Positions 7,450 to 16,295 of a stretch of DNA of 64,000 bases are shown here, piece by piece. Position 1 is the stretch's first letter. The number at the start of each line of letters is the position of its first letter. Position numbers and translations under genes: made by a program. The notes under the pieces are model-generated. The model had not been told where the DNA came from. It made no database searches and saw nothing but the letters and a program-made list of their open reading frames with translations. The stretch comes from DATKSS01 sp035468355 (GTDB lineage Bacteria > Chloroflexota > Dormibacteria > Dormibacterales > Dormibacteraceae), in NCBI GenBank assembly GCA_035468355.1, contig DATITA010000182.1, forward strand, positions 31,090 to 95,089, read 5' to 3'.

Positions 7450-8477
7450 GCCGAAAGAACCTCCTCGCAGACCTTCAGCGCCGACTGTACGTCCTCCGCA
7501 TCGATTCCGTAGTGCGTGACGAACCGCATGCGCCTCGGCCCGCTCCAGTCCGCGAGCAGGCCGCGCTTCGCGCACTCCTCGGTGAACGCTGGCGCGCCGA
7601 CATGCTCGAGGTCGAAATAGACGAGGTTGGTCTGGACGCGCGACAGGTCGCAGGTCACGCCGGGCAGCTCGGCCAGCGCTTCAGCCAGCGTCCGCGCGTT
7701 GGCGTGGTCCTCGGCCAGTCGGTCGACCATGGATTCGAGGGCGACGAGGCCGGCCGCTGCGAGCACCCCCGTCTGACGCATGCCGCCACCCAGGCGCTTG
7801 CGCCAGCGACGCCCCTCGTGGACTGCCTCACGCGGCCCGCAGAAGAGGCTGCCGGCCGGGCAGGCCAGCCCCTTGGAAAGGCAGAACGTGACGGTGTCCG
7901 CGCACGAGGCGATTTCCTTCACGTCGACTCCCGAAGCCACGGCGGCATTGAAGATCCGCGCCCCGTCGAGGTGCACCCGCAGGCCGTGGGTGCGCGCTGC
8001 CTCGGCCGCCGCGCGCAAGTCGGCGAGCGGCCAGACCACGCCACCGTGACGGTTGTGCGTGTCCTCGAATGTGACCGCCGCGCTGATCGGCTGGTGCGGG
8101 TCGTCGCGGGGCCTGATCGCGTCCGTCACCTGCTGCGCCGTCATGACCCCGGCGGCCGTTTCCAACGGCCGGATCTGCACCCCCGCCACCGCGGCTGCGC
8201 CGGCCGTCTCGTAATAAAAGACGTGCGAGTCGGCGTCGGCGATGAGCTCCTCGCCCCTCTGCGCGTTAACGGCGACGCCGATCAGGTTGCCCATCGTGCC
8301 GCTGGGCACGAACACCGCCGCGGCCTTGCCCAGCCGATTCGCGGCCAGCTCTTCCAGGCGGTTGACCGTCGGGTCATCCCCGAACACGTCGTCGCCCAGC
8401 GGGGCGGTGGCCATCGCGTGGCGCATCTCGGGCGTGGGCATGGTTACGGTGTCCGAGCGCAGGTCGATTCGCAGCAC
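7446..8477 (-). CDS. ltaE: Low-specificity L-threonine aldolase
   Basis: 343 aa, fold-type I PLP enzyme cleaving L-threonine (and allo-threonine) to glycine plus acetaldehyde. The N terminus DLRSDTVTMPTPEM is the family hallmark. GDDVFGDDP follows at 28-36, Asp171 in HLDGAR binds the cofactor ring nitrogen, and Lys202 in FCLSKGLACP forms the aldimine. GTG start, 20 bp from the divergent amidohydrolase start. The stop overlaps the ATG of the downstream membrane-protein gene. Confidence 0.93.
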   Translation of the reverse strand: MLRIDLRSDTVTMPTPEMRHAMATAPLGDDVFGDDPTVNRLEELAANRLGKAAAVFVPSGTMGNLIGVAVNAQRGEELIADADSHVFYYETAGAAAVAGVQIRPLETAAGVMTAQQVTDAIRPRDDPHQPISAAVTFEDTHNRHGGVVWPLADLRAAAEAARTHGLRVHLDGARIFNAAVASGVDVKEIASCADTVTFCLSKGLACPAGSLFCGPREAVHEGRRWRKRLGGGMRQTGVLAAAGLVALESMVDRLAEDHANARTLAEALAELPGVTCDLSRVQTNLVYFDLEHVGAPAFTEECAKRGLLADWSGPRRMRFVTHYGIDAEDVQSALKVCEEVLSA

Positions 8478-8482
8478 GCGAT

Positions 8483-8489
8483 TAATCTA
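8483..8489. promoter_or_regulatory. Bidirectional -10 elements (ltaE / amidohydrolase)
   Basis: The AT-rich stretch ATTAATCTAA lies between start codons 20 bp apart. Plus: TAATCT (8483-8488), 9 nt before GTG 8498. Minus: TAGATT (8489-8484), 6 nt before GTG 8477. The two hexamers almost coincide, like the arrangement at 5831-5840. Confidence 0.5.
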
Positions 8490-8497
8490 ACCCGGCC

Positions 8498-10027
8498 GTG
8501 AAAGCCACCACGATCCTTGCCCGCGGGGTGATCCGCACCCTGGGGCGCGCCGGGCTCAAACCCCACACGCACCTGGCGGTGGCTTGCGGGCGTGTCATGG
8601 CGTGCGGCGGCGCGGAGCTGATGGGCCTGCGGGGACCGCGGACACGGGTCGTCGACCTCGGCGGCGCGGCCGTCCTGCCCGGCTTCAACGACGCCCACGC
8701 GCATGTCGTCTATTACGGGTTGACCCGGTTTGCGGCCGACCTGGGCGGCTCGGCCGGGATCGACGACATCCTCGAGCGCCTAAAACAGCACGCCCGCGGG
8801 CTCAAGCCGGGCGAGTGGCAGCAAGGCATGGGCTACCGGACCGACGAGCTCACCGAGCGGCGCCAGCCGCATCGAAGCGAGCTGGACCGCGCCACCGGAG
8901 ACCGGCCGTGCTTCATCGACGAGCGTGGCGGCCATGCTCGCGTGGCGAACTCGGCGGCCCTCGCGGCCGCGAGCATCACCAACGAGACCCGCAACCCGCC
9001 CGGCGGCCGCATCGGACGCGACCTCGACGGAAGGCCCAACGGGCTCCTGCTGGAGACCGCGATGCGACTGGTGGCCGACGTGCAGCCGCCCGCGAGCCGC
9101 CGGCGCCGCGTGGAAGGCGTGTTGAAGGCTCAGGAGCTGCTGGTGTCGCGCGGCATCACCTCGGTCGGCGCCGCGGTCAACCGCGGGTTCGCCGACGACC
9201 TGCGCGCGTATGAGCAGCTCTGTGACGACGGCCGGCTGAAGATGCGAGTCAACGAATTCCTTTCCTGGGAGCTCCTGGACGCCGCGTCGGGTCTTGGCAT
9301 GCGAGCCGGTTTCGGCGGGGCGATGCTCAGAGCGGGCCCGGTCAAGGTGTTCATCGACGGCGGGGCTGAGCGCGCCGCAACCCGCTCGGGCGGTGGCGTA
9401 TGGCGGACGACTCGGGAGGAGCTGAAAGAGCTTGTCGCGAGAGCCGGGCTGGCGGGATTGCAGGTCGCCGCGCACGCCATCGGCGACGCGGCGGTCGAGG
9501 CCATGTGCGACGCGGTCGAATCGGCTGGGACCCCGCACCTGAGGCACCGCGTCGAGCACTGCACGATCTGCCCACCCGACCTGAGGGCGCGCGTCGGCAG
9601 GCTGGGCATGGTGGCGGTCATGCAGCCGTCGGCCGCTCGTTTCAGCCGCGTGGCGTCATCGCTCTTCTTTCCGGTCCGCGACCGGGGAGACCTCGCCGCC
9701 CACGGCCCGCTCCTCAAGGCCGGCGTGCCGCTCGCCTTCAGCTCCGACCTGCCGGTCTCGCCCGATCCCAACCCCTGGCCGGGCATTCGGGTCGCGGTCG
9801 ACGATCAGGTCAATGGCATAAGCCTGCTCGCTGCGCTTCGCGCGTACACGGCTGGCGGCGCCTACGCTAGCTTCGAGGAAAAAGAGAAGGGGACGCTGGA
9901 GCCGGGCATGCTCGCCGATCTCCAGGTTTACGGCGACGACCCGCTTGCCGGCGGTGAAATCGCGTGGGAAAAGCTCCGCCCAAGAGCAGTGCTCCTGGGC
10001 GGAGTTCGAGTCTTCGGAAAGCTGTAG
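8498..10027 (+). CDS. YtcJ-like amidohydrolase
   Basis: 509 aa from GTG. Amidohydrolase-superfamily enzyme of the YtcJ/metal-dependent hydrolase group. The metal-binding HxH is in GFNDAHAHVVYYG (about 66-74). Later ligands are in KVFIDGGAE, AAHAIGDAAVEAM, HRVEHCTICPP and SSDLPVSPDPNPW. The N-terminal and C-terminal beta-sandwich parts (RVMACGGAEL, DLQVYGDDPL) are present. Substrates of this group are mostly unknown amides or N-acyl compounds. I considered dihydroorotase because pyrC is missing from the pyr operon, but the length and motifs do not fit. Confidence 0.88.
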   Translation: MKATTILARGVIRTLGRAGLKPHTHLAVACGRVMACGGAELMGLRGPRTRVVDLGGAAVLPGFNDAHAHVVYYGLTRFAADLGGSAGIDDILERLKQHARGLKPGEWQQGMGYRTDELTERRQPHRSELDRATGDRPCFIDERGGHARVANSAALAAASITNETRNPPGGRIGRDLDGRPNGLLLETAMRLVADVQPPASRRRRVEGVLKAQELLVSRGITSVGAAVNRGFADDLRAYEQLCDDGRLKMRVNEFLSWELLDAASGLGMRAGFGGAMLRAGPVKVFIDGGAERAATRSGGGVWRTTREELKELVARAGLAGLQVAAHAIGDAAVEAMCDAVESAGTPHLRHRVEHCTICPPDLRARVGRLGMVAVMQPSAARFSRVASSLFFPVRDRGDLAAHGPLLKAGVPLAFSSDLPVSPDPNPWPGIRVAVDDQVNGISLLAALRAYTAGGAYASFEEKEKGTLEPGMLADLQVYGDDPLAGGEIAWEKLRPRAVLLGGVRVFGKL

Positions 10028-10031
10028 CGCC

Positions 10032-10763
10032 CTAGGAGCCGGATCCCTCCGTCTCGACGGAGATGGGCAGCGGACCGGGTTCGGGGGCCGTCGGGACCGG
10101 CCTGACCTCGTGAGTCGAGGCGGCGGCTCGGCGCCGAGCGGGCGAGCGTCTGGTGGCCGTCTTGCGCGGCGCGCTTACCGTGGCGGTTGAGCTCGGAGCG
10201 GCGGCGGTTCCGGCCGAACGGGTCGAGGTCGTTCTCGCCGGGGCGCGCCGCGTGGGCGCCTTGCGGGTGACCGCCTTGCGCGTGGCAGTCGCCTTGCGGG
10301 TGGCCGCCGTACGCGTGGCAGTCGCCTTGCGGGTGGCCGTGGCCTTGCGGGTGGCGGCTTTGCGCGTGGCCGTCTTGCGCGTGGCCGTCGCCTTTCGTCG
10401 CGCAGTGCCGGCCGCCTTCTTGGCGCCGGTGGCGGCCCGCCTGGTCTTCCTCGTCGCTCGCCCGGTGGTCGTGGCGCCGCGCGTCGACGCGTTACGCGCC
10501 AGCTGCTGCACCTGCTTGCTGAGGGCGTCGAGGCGCTTCAATGCCGTGTCGACGTCCGCCTGCCTGGCGGCCTGCTTCGCCTGCACCCGCACCTGCTTGA
10601 TCGCCGCATGGATGGTCTTCTCGCCTTCCTTGATCCGCCGCTCCAGCTGCCTTCGAAGGTCGCCCGGCACCCGGCTCTCGGCCTCGTGCAGCGCCTTGCG
10701 GCCCGCGCTCACCGCGCGACCCACGAGTCCAGAACGTTTCGATGTCCGCTTTCTCGCCGCCAT
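10032..10763 (-). CDS. Lys/Arg-rich repeat protein, PhaF-like architecture
   Basis: 243 aa. Residues 1-95 are a predicted amphipathic helical or coiled-coil region (GDLRRQLERRIKEGEKTIHAAIKQV, ALKRLDALSKQVQQLARNAS). Residues about 105-215 are a basic, low-complexity stretch of repeated ATRKA/TATRK-type units, much like histone H1 tails. The last 25 residues are acidic/proline-rich. This is the layout of PhaF-type phasins, which bind storage granules with the N terminus and DNA with the C terminus. The divergent neighbour is a PhaR-type regulator, which supports that reading, but no PHA synthase is in the window. A GGAGG ribosome site precedes the ATG. Confidence 0.7.
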   Translation of the reverse strand: MAARKRTSKRSGLVGRAVSAGRKALHEAESRVPGDLRRQLERRIKEGEKTIHAAIKQVRVQAKQAARQADVDTALKRLDALSKQVQQLARNASTRGATTTGRATRKTRRAATGAKKAAGTARRKATATRKTATRKAATRKATATRKATATRTAATRKATATRKAVTRKAPTRRAPARTTSTRSAGTAAAPSSTATVSAPRKTATRRSPARRRAAASTHEVRPVPTAPEPGPLPISVETEGSGS

Positions 10764-10861
10764 GATCCACCTCCGTGAAAGCGGTAAGCAAACGGCCTAC
10801 CGCGCTGTCGAAGAACAGGTTGATGGGGCCCCTAACGCACCGCATTAGAATTGGCCCGCTT

Positions 10862-11404
10862 GTGACTGGCCCTGACCGACACCTTATCAAGAAGTACGCA
10901 AACCGCAAGCTCTACGACACGCGCACGAGCAGGTACATCACCCTCGACGGAATCGCCGGATTGGTGCGCGAGGGCCACGAGATCAAGGTGGTTGACCGGG
11001 ACAGCGGTCATGACCTGACGCAGTTGACCCTGTCGCAGATCGTCTTGACCGAGGAGAAGCGAGGCCCGTCGAGGATCGTCGATGCCGGCGGCGAGGCGCT
11101 GCACGACCGCGGGCAGGCGCTTCTCGACTACGTGCGAAAGACCCTGAGCGTGCCGGTCGACCTTCGCAACCAGGTCGAGAAGCGGCGCGAAAACCTCGAG
11201 GGCCGCGCTGACGAGGCCATCGAAACCGCGCTGCGAAGGCTCCGCATCCCGACCCACCGCGACATCGAGCGGATCAACCAGCGCCTCGACCGCATGCAAG
11301 AGCAGCTCAAGAAGCTGGGAGCCGCCCGCTCCGCGGCGCCCTCGCCGTCAGGTTCCGCCCCGGTCTCTACGACGCGATCGCGTAGACGAACGGCCTCGCG
11401 TTGA
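10862..11404 (+). CDS. PHB/PHA accumulation regulator-type DNA-binding protein
   Basis: 180 aa from GTG. Residues 8-70 match the polyhydroxyalkanoate accumulation regulator DNA-binding domain: LIKKYANRKLYDTRTSRYIT, then IAGLVREGHEIKVVDRDSGHDLTQLTLSQI. The C-terminal half is helical and charged, with a coiled coil (RDIERINQRLDRMQEQLKKL) and a basic Ser/Thr/Pro tail. In PHA-producing bacteria PhaR represses phasin genes and senses granules; here the phasin-like gene is divergent. Upstream in-frame ATG codons exist (near 10775 and 10823), but homology begins just after GTG 10862. The 3' end overlaps the convergent DUF881 gene by 38 bp. Confidence 0.8.
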   Translation: MTGPDRHLIKKYANRKLYDTRTSRYITLDGIAGLVREGHEIKVVDRDSGHDLTQLTLSQIVLTEEKRGPSRIVDAGGEALHDRGQALLDYVRKTLSVPVDLRNQVEKRRENLEGRADEAIETALRRLRIPTHRDIERINQRLDRMQEQLKKLGAARSAAPSPSGSAPVSTTRSRRRTASR

Positions 11405-12062
11405 CGACCGAGCGGATGACGACCTCGGGATCGGCTCGATAGGTCGCCTGCCGCACGCGCCTGTCGGCGCGAAGCTGCTGCGTCATCAGGTCGCCGACAT
11501 CCACCAGCCGGGTCGGATCGCCGATCACCGAAATGGTCCACGGCGGCGCGACCACCACGCCGTCGACCTCCACGCCACCTGCAGCCTGCTCGACAGGCAC
11601 CCCGACCACGATCCTGTGGCCGTTGACGTCGATCGCTTCGGCGCCGCCGGCGGCGAGGTTGTTGAGCGCATCCTGCAGGTCGAGCGCCTGCAGGCCATTG
11701 GCGTCGACCACGATCACGATCCCGGGCCCTTGGACCGGGACGAGGCCTTCGAGGGCGCGGAGGCGGTCGGTCTCGTCGGTGAGCACCTGGTCGGCGGCCC
11801 CGCTGGTTCCGGACTGCAGCGTCGCCTTGCGCCCGGTGAGGTCGGTGGTTTCGGCGCTCAGCGAGTCGTTGGCCCGGTGAAGGTCGTCGATCAGGAAGGC
11901 GAGGGATGTGGGGTCCACGCCCACGAGCGTCCGCTCCACCTCGGCCTGGCTGCGAATCTGGATCGTTGCAACCAGGGCGACGAGCAGCGCGATGAGCCAC
12001 ACGCTGATGGCGCCGGCGCGCACCGGGGGCCGCCGTGCAGCGGGGCTAAGCCGGCTTGACAT
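11367..12062 (-). CDS. DUF881 family protein (second of a pair)
   Basis: 231 aa. One N-terminal membrane segment (about 17-35), a short coiled-coil region (FLIDDLHRANDSLSAETTDLTGRKATL), then the DUF881 core with VPVQGPGIVIVVDANG, DLQDALNNLAAGGAEAIDVNGHRIV and PPWTISVIGDP. The family is extracytoplasmic, usually occurs in pairs and often lies near cell-division genes; its role is not established. It overlaps the upstream paralogue by 17 bp, so the two are coupled. Confidence 0.85.
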   Translation of the reverse strand: MSSRLSPAARRPPVRAGAISVWLIALLVALVATIQIRSQAEVERTLVGVDPTSLAFLIDDLHRANDSLSAETTDLTGRKATLQSGTSGAADQVLTDETDRLRALEGLVPVQGPGIVIVVDANGLQALDLQDALNNLAAGGAEAIDVNGHRIVVGVPVEQAAGGVEVDGVVVAPPWTISVIGDPTRLVDVGDLMTQQLRADRRVRQATYRADPEVVIRSVVNARPFVYAIAS

Positions 12063-12768
12063 GGGAGATCAGCAGGCTGGAGTCATAGGCCGGCAACGGG
12101 AGGTCGGGCGCTCCGTCGAAGGTGAGATGGACCTGGAACTGGACCTGGCGTGCGCGAATGTCCGGCAGGGCGGACGGGCTGTCCAGGGCGGCCTGCATGC
12201 GGTTGCGGTCACCCACCGCGACCACTTTGAGGGGTGAGGAAAGCGGTGGGCCCTGGTCGATGATCACCTGGCCCTCGGAGCCGGAGTAGGCGCTGAGCGG
12301 CGTGATGCGCCTGCCGTTCACGGCGATGCCTTCGGCGCCTTGCGCAAAAAGCAGGTTGACCACATCCTGGACGTCCTGGAAGTTGACCAGGTAGCCGGTC
12401 TGGCCCCCGGTGTCTGGACCTGGTATTCCGTTTGAGAGGTCCACCTCGACGCCGGGCCCGTGCATCGCGGTCAGGCCCGCCCGGGCGCGCAGGCCGTTGA
12501 CCTGGTTCTGGAGGGCCTGGGTCGCCGACGACCGGCCCGCCGCATCGGATTCCAGGGCGTCGATCTGTGATCTGAGGGTGGCGATCTGCTGGCGTTCGGT
12601 GAGGTTGGTGGCCTCCAGATCCTGCACACTGCGCTGTAGCGCCTGGTAGCGCGCGAGCTGGTTGGAAGGGGTCAGCAGCTGGGCTTTGATCTGGCCGGTC
12701 AGGACGAATCCGGTGGCCAGGGCGACCACCGCGACGGTGGCAATGCTGGCGAGCTCGCGGCGGGACAC
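12046..12768 (-). CDS. DUF881 family protein (first of a pair)
   Basis: 240 aa from GTG. N-terminal membrane helix (LASIATVAVVALATGFVLTG), a coiled coil over about 30-85 (LARYQALQRSVQDLEATNLTERQQIATLRSQIDALE), then the DUF881 core: MHGPGVEVDLSNG, FQDVQDVVNLLFAQGAEGIAVNGRRI and SPLKVVAVGD. Paralogous to the downstream gene, with the same order of parts. GTG 12768 was chosen because the frame upstream runs antisense through gdhA. Probably a dimeric envelope protein; function unknown. Confidence 0.83.
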   Translation of the reverse strand: MSRRELASIATVAVVALATGFVLTGQIKAQLLTPSNQLARYQALQRSVQDLEATNLTERQQIATLRSQIDALESDAAGRSSATQALQNQVNGLRARAGLTAMHGPGVEVDLSNGIPGPDTGGQTGYLVNFQDVQDVVNLLFAQGAEGIAVNGRRITPLSAYSGSEGQVIIDQGPPLSSPLKVVAVGDRNRMQAALDSPSALPDIRARQVQFQVHLTFDGAPDLPLPAYDSSLLISHVKPA

Positions 12769-12834
12769 GAGGCCAATTGTGCGTGAACCGCATCTGCGCA
12801 CGGGGGCCTCGGGAGTTACTATCGGAGTCCCCAA

Positions 12835-14091
12835 ATGGCGGTCGAAACCCGCGCTTCCGCCTTCCAGACCGCCCAGCGGCGTTTCGACGCCGCTGCCGAC
12901 GTGATCGGCCTGTCCGACGACGCTCGCCGAAGCCTCCGCGAGGTCAAGCGCGAGCTCACCGTCCACTTCCCCGTCCGCATGGATGACGGCTCGGTCCGCG
13001 TCTTCACCGGCTGGCGTGTGCAGCACAACATCAGCCGCGGACCGGCCAAGGGCGGCATCCGCTACCACCCCGACATCACGATCGACCTGGTCAAGGCCCT
13101 GGCGATGCTCATGACGTGGAAGTGCGCTGCGGTCGGCCTTCCATACGGAGGTTCGAAGGGCGCGGTCGCCTGCAATCCGACCAAGCTTTCGCTTTTCGAG
13201 CTCGAGCACCTTACGCGTCGCTACGCCACCGAGATCGGGATCCTGATCGGTCCCGAGAAGGACATCCCGGCGCCCGACATGGGCACCTCGCCCCAGATCA
13301 TGGCCTGGATCATGGACACGGTCTCCATGCATTCCGGTCACTCCGTGACTGCGTCTGTCACCGGCAAGCCGGTCGACGTCGGCGGCTCAGAAGGCCGCGT
13401 CGACGCGCCGGGCCGAGGGGCCACCTACCTGACTCTCGAGGCCTTGAAGTACCTCCACGCAGACGAGGAGACGCCGACCGTGGCGGTCCAGGGTTACGGC
13501 CAGGTCGGCCGCTCCGCGGCGCGCCTGCTGGCGGAGGCGGGATTGAACGTCGTCGCGGTCAGCGACTCCCGGGGAGGCGTGTACAACCCGAAAGGGCTCG
13601 ATCTCGTCGCGCTGGAGGAGCACCGGCAGGTCAGGGGCGGGGTGAGCGGGTTCAAGAAGGCTGATTCGGTCACGAATGACGAGATCATCGAGCTCCCGGT
13701 CACGGTCCTCGTCCCGGCGGCCGTCCAGGACCAGATCACCGGCGCCAACGCCCCCCGCATCCGGGCACGGCTGATCACCGAAGGCGCCAACGCCGCCGTA
13801 TCTCCCGAGGCCGACCCGATCCTGCACGACCGAGGGATCTTCGTGGTGCCTGACATCATCGCCAACGCCGGCGGGGTGATCGTTTCCTATTTCGAATGGG
13901 TGCAGGACCTCCAGGCCTTCTTCTGGGAGGAGGAGGAGATCAATACCAAGCTGCACCACGTGATCACTCGCGCGTTCTACGAGATCCTCCACACGTCGGT
14001 GAACAAGCGCATCGACATGAGGTTGGCCGCGTACGCGCTGGCGGTGCAGCGCGTGGCCAACGCGACGACGGTGCGAGGCATATACCCGTAG
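12835..14091 (+). CDS. gdhA: Glutamate dehydrogenase (Glu/Leu/Phe/Val family)
   Basis: 418 aa, the length of NAD-type hexameric GDHs. It interconverts glutamate and 2-oxoglutarate plus ammonia. Substrate-binding motifs are visible: GWRVQHNISRGPAKGGIRYHPD and MTWKCAAVGLPYGGSKGAV, which holds the catalytic lysine region. IPAPDMGTSPQIMAW follows, and the Rossmann motif VAVQGYGQVG lies near residue 215-224. C-terminal VPDIIANAGGVIVSYFEW is also typical. Upstream, TACTAT (12817-12822) and GGAG (12824-12827) could serve as -10 and ribosome site. Confidence 0.94.
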   Translation: MAVETRASAFQTAQRRFDAAADVIGLSDDARRSLREVKRELTVHFPVRMDDGSVRVFTGWRVQHNISRGPAKGGIRYHPDITIDLVKALAMLMTWKCAAVGLPYGGSKGAVACNPTKLSLFELEHLTRRYATEIGILIGPEKDIPAPDMGTSPQIMAWIMDTVSMHSGHSVTASVTGKPVDVGGSEGRVDAPGRGATYLTLEALKYLHADEETPTVAVQGYGQVGRSAARLLAEAGLNVVAVSDSRGGVYNPKGLDLVALEEHRQVRGGVSGFKKADSVTNDEIIELPVTVLVPAAVQDQITGANAPRIRARLITEGANAAVSPEADPILHDRGIFVVPDIIANAGGVIVSYFEWVQDLQAFFWEEEEINTKLHHVITRAFYEILHTSVNKRIDMRLAAYALAVQRVANATTVRGIYP

Positions 14092-14149
14092 GCGCGCGGA
14101 ACCCGCGTTGGCATCGACGTTGTCGGATGGGCGTCGGCCCCCACTGGAC

Positions 14150-14155
14150 TAGGCT
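14150..14155 (+). promoter_or_regulatory. -10-like element of the epimerase gene
   Basis: TAGGCT at 14150-14155 ends 6 nt before GTG 14162, the spacing of a leaderless start. The 70-bp gap after gdhA holds no other clear element. Confidence 0.4.
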
Positions 14156-14161
14156 GGAGAG

Positions 14162-15223
14162 GTGACCCTCGCGCACCGGCCCAACCGCGTCCTCATCACC
14201 GGCGTGTCCAACCCCCTCGGCGCCGAGGTCGCGCGCCGGCTGGCGCCCGAGGTGCCCGTTCTGTACGGCTGCGACATCGCCGACCCTGTCAGCGCGCTCG
14301 AAGAGATGGACTTCGTCCACGCCGACACCCGCCATGCGGCCATCGGCAAGCTGATCAGGCGGCTGAAGATCGACACCGTGGTCCACCTCGCGGTGATGGT
14401 CGACTCGCCTCACGACTCGCGCGCGATCCACGAGACGGACGTCATCGGGACCATGAACGTGCTCGTCGGATGCGCGGGGCCGACGAGCCCCGTGCGCAGG
14501 CTCGTCGTCAAGTCGAGCCAGGCGCTGTATGGCGCGAGCCCCACCGACCCTTCCTTCTTCTCGGAGGACATGGCGTTCGCCGACAGGCCGGGGTCGTCGA
14601 TCACCGCGGACCTCATCGAGTTGGAGCAGCTGGTGGGGGAGTTTGCGCTCCGCAACGAGTCATGCGGCGTCACCGTGCTGCGCCTCGGATTTCGCCTCAG
14701 CGAGGACACGACTCTCGCCAAGTACCTGTCACTGCCGATTGTTCCGACGTTTGCCGGGTTCGACCCACGCCTCCAGTTCTTGCACGAGGAGGACGCCGCC
14801 GAGGCGATCGTCCGCGCGACTCTTGGCCAGCACCCCGGAGTCTTCAACGTCGGCGGAGCGGGCATCGTGCTGCTGAGCCAGGCGATCGGCGTGATGGGAG
14901 GCCGGGCAGCTCCCGTGCTTGTCCCGTACGGGCGATGGCTGGCCCAGCTCGAGCTGCGCGCTTTCGCCCGGGTGGACGTGCCTGGGCACGTGGCCGACGT
15001 CGTGGCGTTTGGGTCGGTGATGGATGGCTCGAAGCTGGAGGCGGAGTTCGGGTGGAAGCCGGTTCACAGCTCCCGAGAGGTGATGGAAGGCCTCGCTCGC
15101 GGCAAGGAGATCGAGGTCATCGAGGCGCCCTCGCCGCCGCAGGAGTTCGAGCTGCAGGTCTACCTGCAGCGCCGCAGGCGCGGCGAGCGCAACGGTGTTC
15201 GCTCGCTGGCGGCCCACAGGTGA
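14162..15223 (+). CDS. NAD-dependent epimerase/dehydratase (Rv0501-like)
   Basis: 353 aa from GTG. Extended SDR fold: the glycine motif GVSNPLG (14-20) follows the first strand RVLITG. Cofactor-fold segments VVHLAVMVDSPHD and VVKSSQALYGAS follow. The usual YxxxK catalytic pair is not evident at the expected place (SSITADLIELEQL), as noted for some members used in lipid or cell-wall metabolism. The stop overlaps the GTG of an acyltransferase gene. The same two-gene order occurs in Actinobacteria (Rv0501/Rv0502), suggesting a shared envelope-lipid role. Substrate unknown. Confidence 0.82.
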   Translation: MTLAHRPNRVLITGVSNPLGAEVARRLAPEVPVLYGCDIADPVSALEEMDFVHADTRHAAIGKLIRRLKIDTVVHLAVMVDSPHDSRAIHETDVIGTMNVLVGCAGPTSPVRRLVVKSSQALYGASPTDPSFFSEDMAFADRPGSSITADLIELEQLVGEFALRNESCGVTVLRLGFRLSEDTTLAKYLSLPIVPTFAGFDPRLQFLHEEDAAEAIVRATLGQHPGVFNVGGAGIVLLSQAIGVMGGRAAPVLVPYGRWLAQLELRAFARVDVPGHVADVVAFGSVMDGSKLEAEFGWKPVHSSREVMEGLARGKEIEVIEAPSPPQEFELQVYLQRRRRGERNGVRSLAAHR

Positions 15224-16254
15224 TCGGCCAGACCACGGCCCGCGAGCGCAAGCGCCGGAGCAAGAAAGCCGAGATCGTTCAAGCAGGGCCGGGCTTGCGT
15301 CTGCCCAGGCAGGTCAGCCGGCTTCGGCGCAGGGCCCCGATGTACGCGCTGCAGGGCATCAACGAGCTTTCGGTGCGTTTGAAGCAGATCACCGGCCGCG
15401 ACATCATCGACCTGAACCGGGTGATGGGTTTCGTCCAGTTCCTGTACAAGCAGCAGGAGCTCGCTCAGCGCGGGGCCGACTATGAGGTCGACGATTTCGG
15501 CTTCGACGCCCAATGGACAGAGTCCTTCCTTTCGGCTTTCATGGTCCTGTACCGGGACTACTGGCGGGTCGAGGCGACCGGCGTCGAGAACGTGCCGGCG
15601 CATGGTCGCGCTCTTCTGGTCGCCAACCACGCCGGCGTGCTGCCCTGGGACGGCACGATGATCAAGACCGCGGTCTTCGCCGAACACTCGCACCCGCGCC
15701 ACGTGCGGGCGCTCGTGGCGAGCATGTTCCTGGGCATGCCGGTCCTCAGCTGGTTCTTGCGCAGGACGGGCCAGACCGTGGGGCACCCTGACGACACGCG
15801 CCGCCTGCTCGAGCGCGACGAACTGGTGCTGGTGTTTCCGGAAGGGGTGCGCGGCACGGGCAAGAACTTCAAGGACCGCTACCGCCTGCGCCGTTTCGGC
15901 CGCGGGGGGTTCGTCTCGACGGCGATCCGGTCGCGGGCGCCGATCATTCCCGTCTCGGTAGTGGGTTCGGAGGAGATCTATCCGATGCTGGCCGACCTGG
16001 CGCCCATCGCTAAGTTCTTCGGCCTGCCTTACGTCCCGGTCACCCCATTCTGGCCGTGGCTGGGACCGCTCGGCCTCATCCCGCTGCCCAGCAAGTGGCG
16101 CATCCAGTTCCACCCGGCTGTCCACGTCGAGGACCATCCGCCTGAAGCGGCCGACGACCAGAACCTGGTCATGGCGCTGGCCGACGAGATCAGGGACACG
16201 ATTCAAGAGGGGGTCTACGACAACCTGAGATTGCGCCGAGGTGTCTTCCTCTAA
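15220..16254 (+). CDS. Lysophospholipid acyltransferase family protein (PlsC-like, Rv0502-like)
   Basis: 344 aa from GTG, overlapping the epimerase stop (GTGA). The acyltransferase motifs are present: LLVANHAGVLPWDG (block I, His plus Asp), then a middle block around FLRRTGQTVG, and VFPEGVRGTGK (block III). The first 90 residues are a basic N-terminal extension (RERKRRSKKAEIV, then LRRRAPMYALQG). It probably transfers an acyl chain at the inner membrane face. Partnered with the preceding epimerase by overlap and by conserved order. Confidence 0.85.
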   Translation: MIGQTTARERKRRSKKAEIVQAGPGLRLPRQVSRLRRRAPMYALQGINELSVRLKQITGRDIIDLNRVMGFVQFLYKQQELAQRGADYEVDDFGFDAQWTESFLSAFMVLYRDYWRVEATGVENVPAHGRALLVANHAGVLPWDGTMIKTAVFAEHSHPRHVRALVASMFLGMPVLSWFLRRTGQTVGHPDDTRRLLERDELVLVFPEGVRGTGKNFKDRYRLRRFGRGGFVSTAIRSRAPIIPVSVVGSEEIYPMLADLAPIAKFFGLPYVPVTPFWPWLGPLGLIPLPSKWRIQFHPAVHVEDHPPEAADDQNLVMALADEIRDTIQEGVYDNLRLRRGVFL

Positions 16255-16295
16255 TCACCGGCAAGTAAACGCCGCCGCGTCTCGGCTGGTGGCTG

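Noticed and set aside
8498..10027. Amidohydrolase as the missing dihydroorotase (pyrC)
   Set aside because: 509 aa with YtcJ-type motifs and N/C beta-sandwich regions; it is unlinked to the pyr operon and lacks dihydroorotase signatures.
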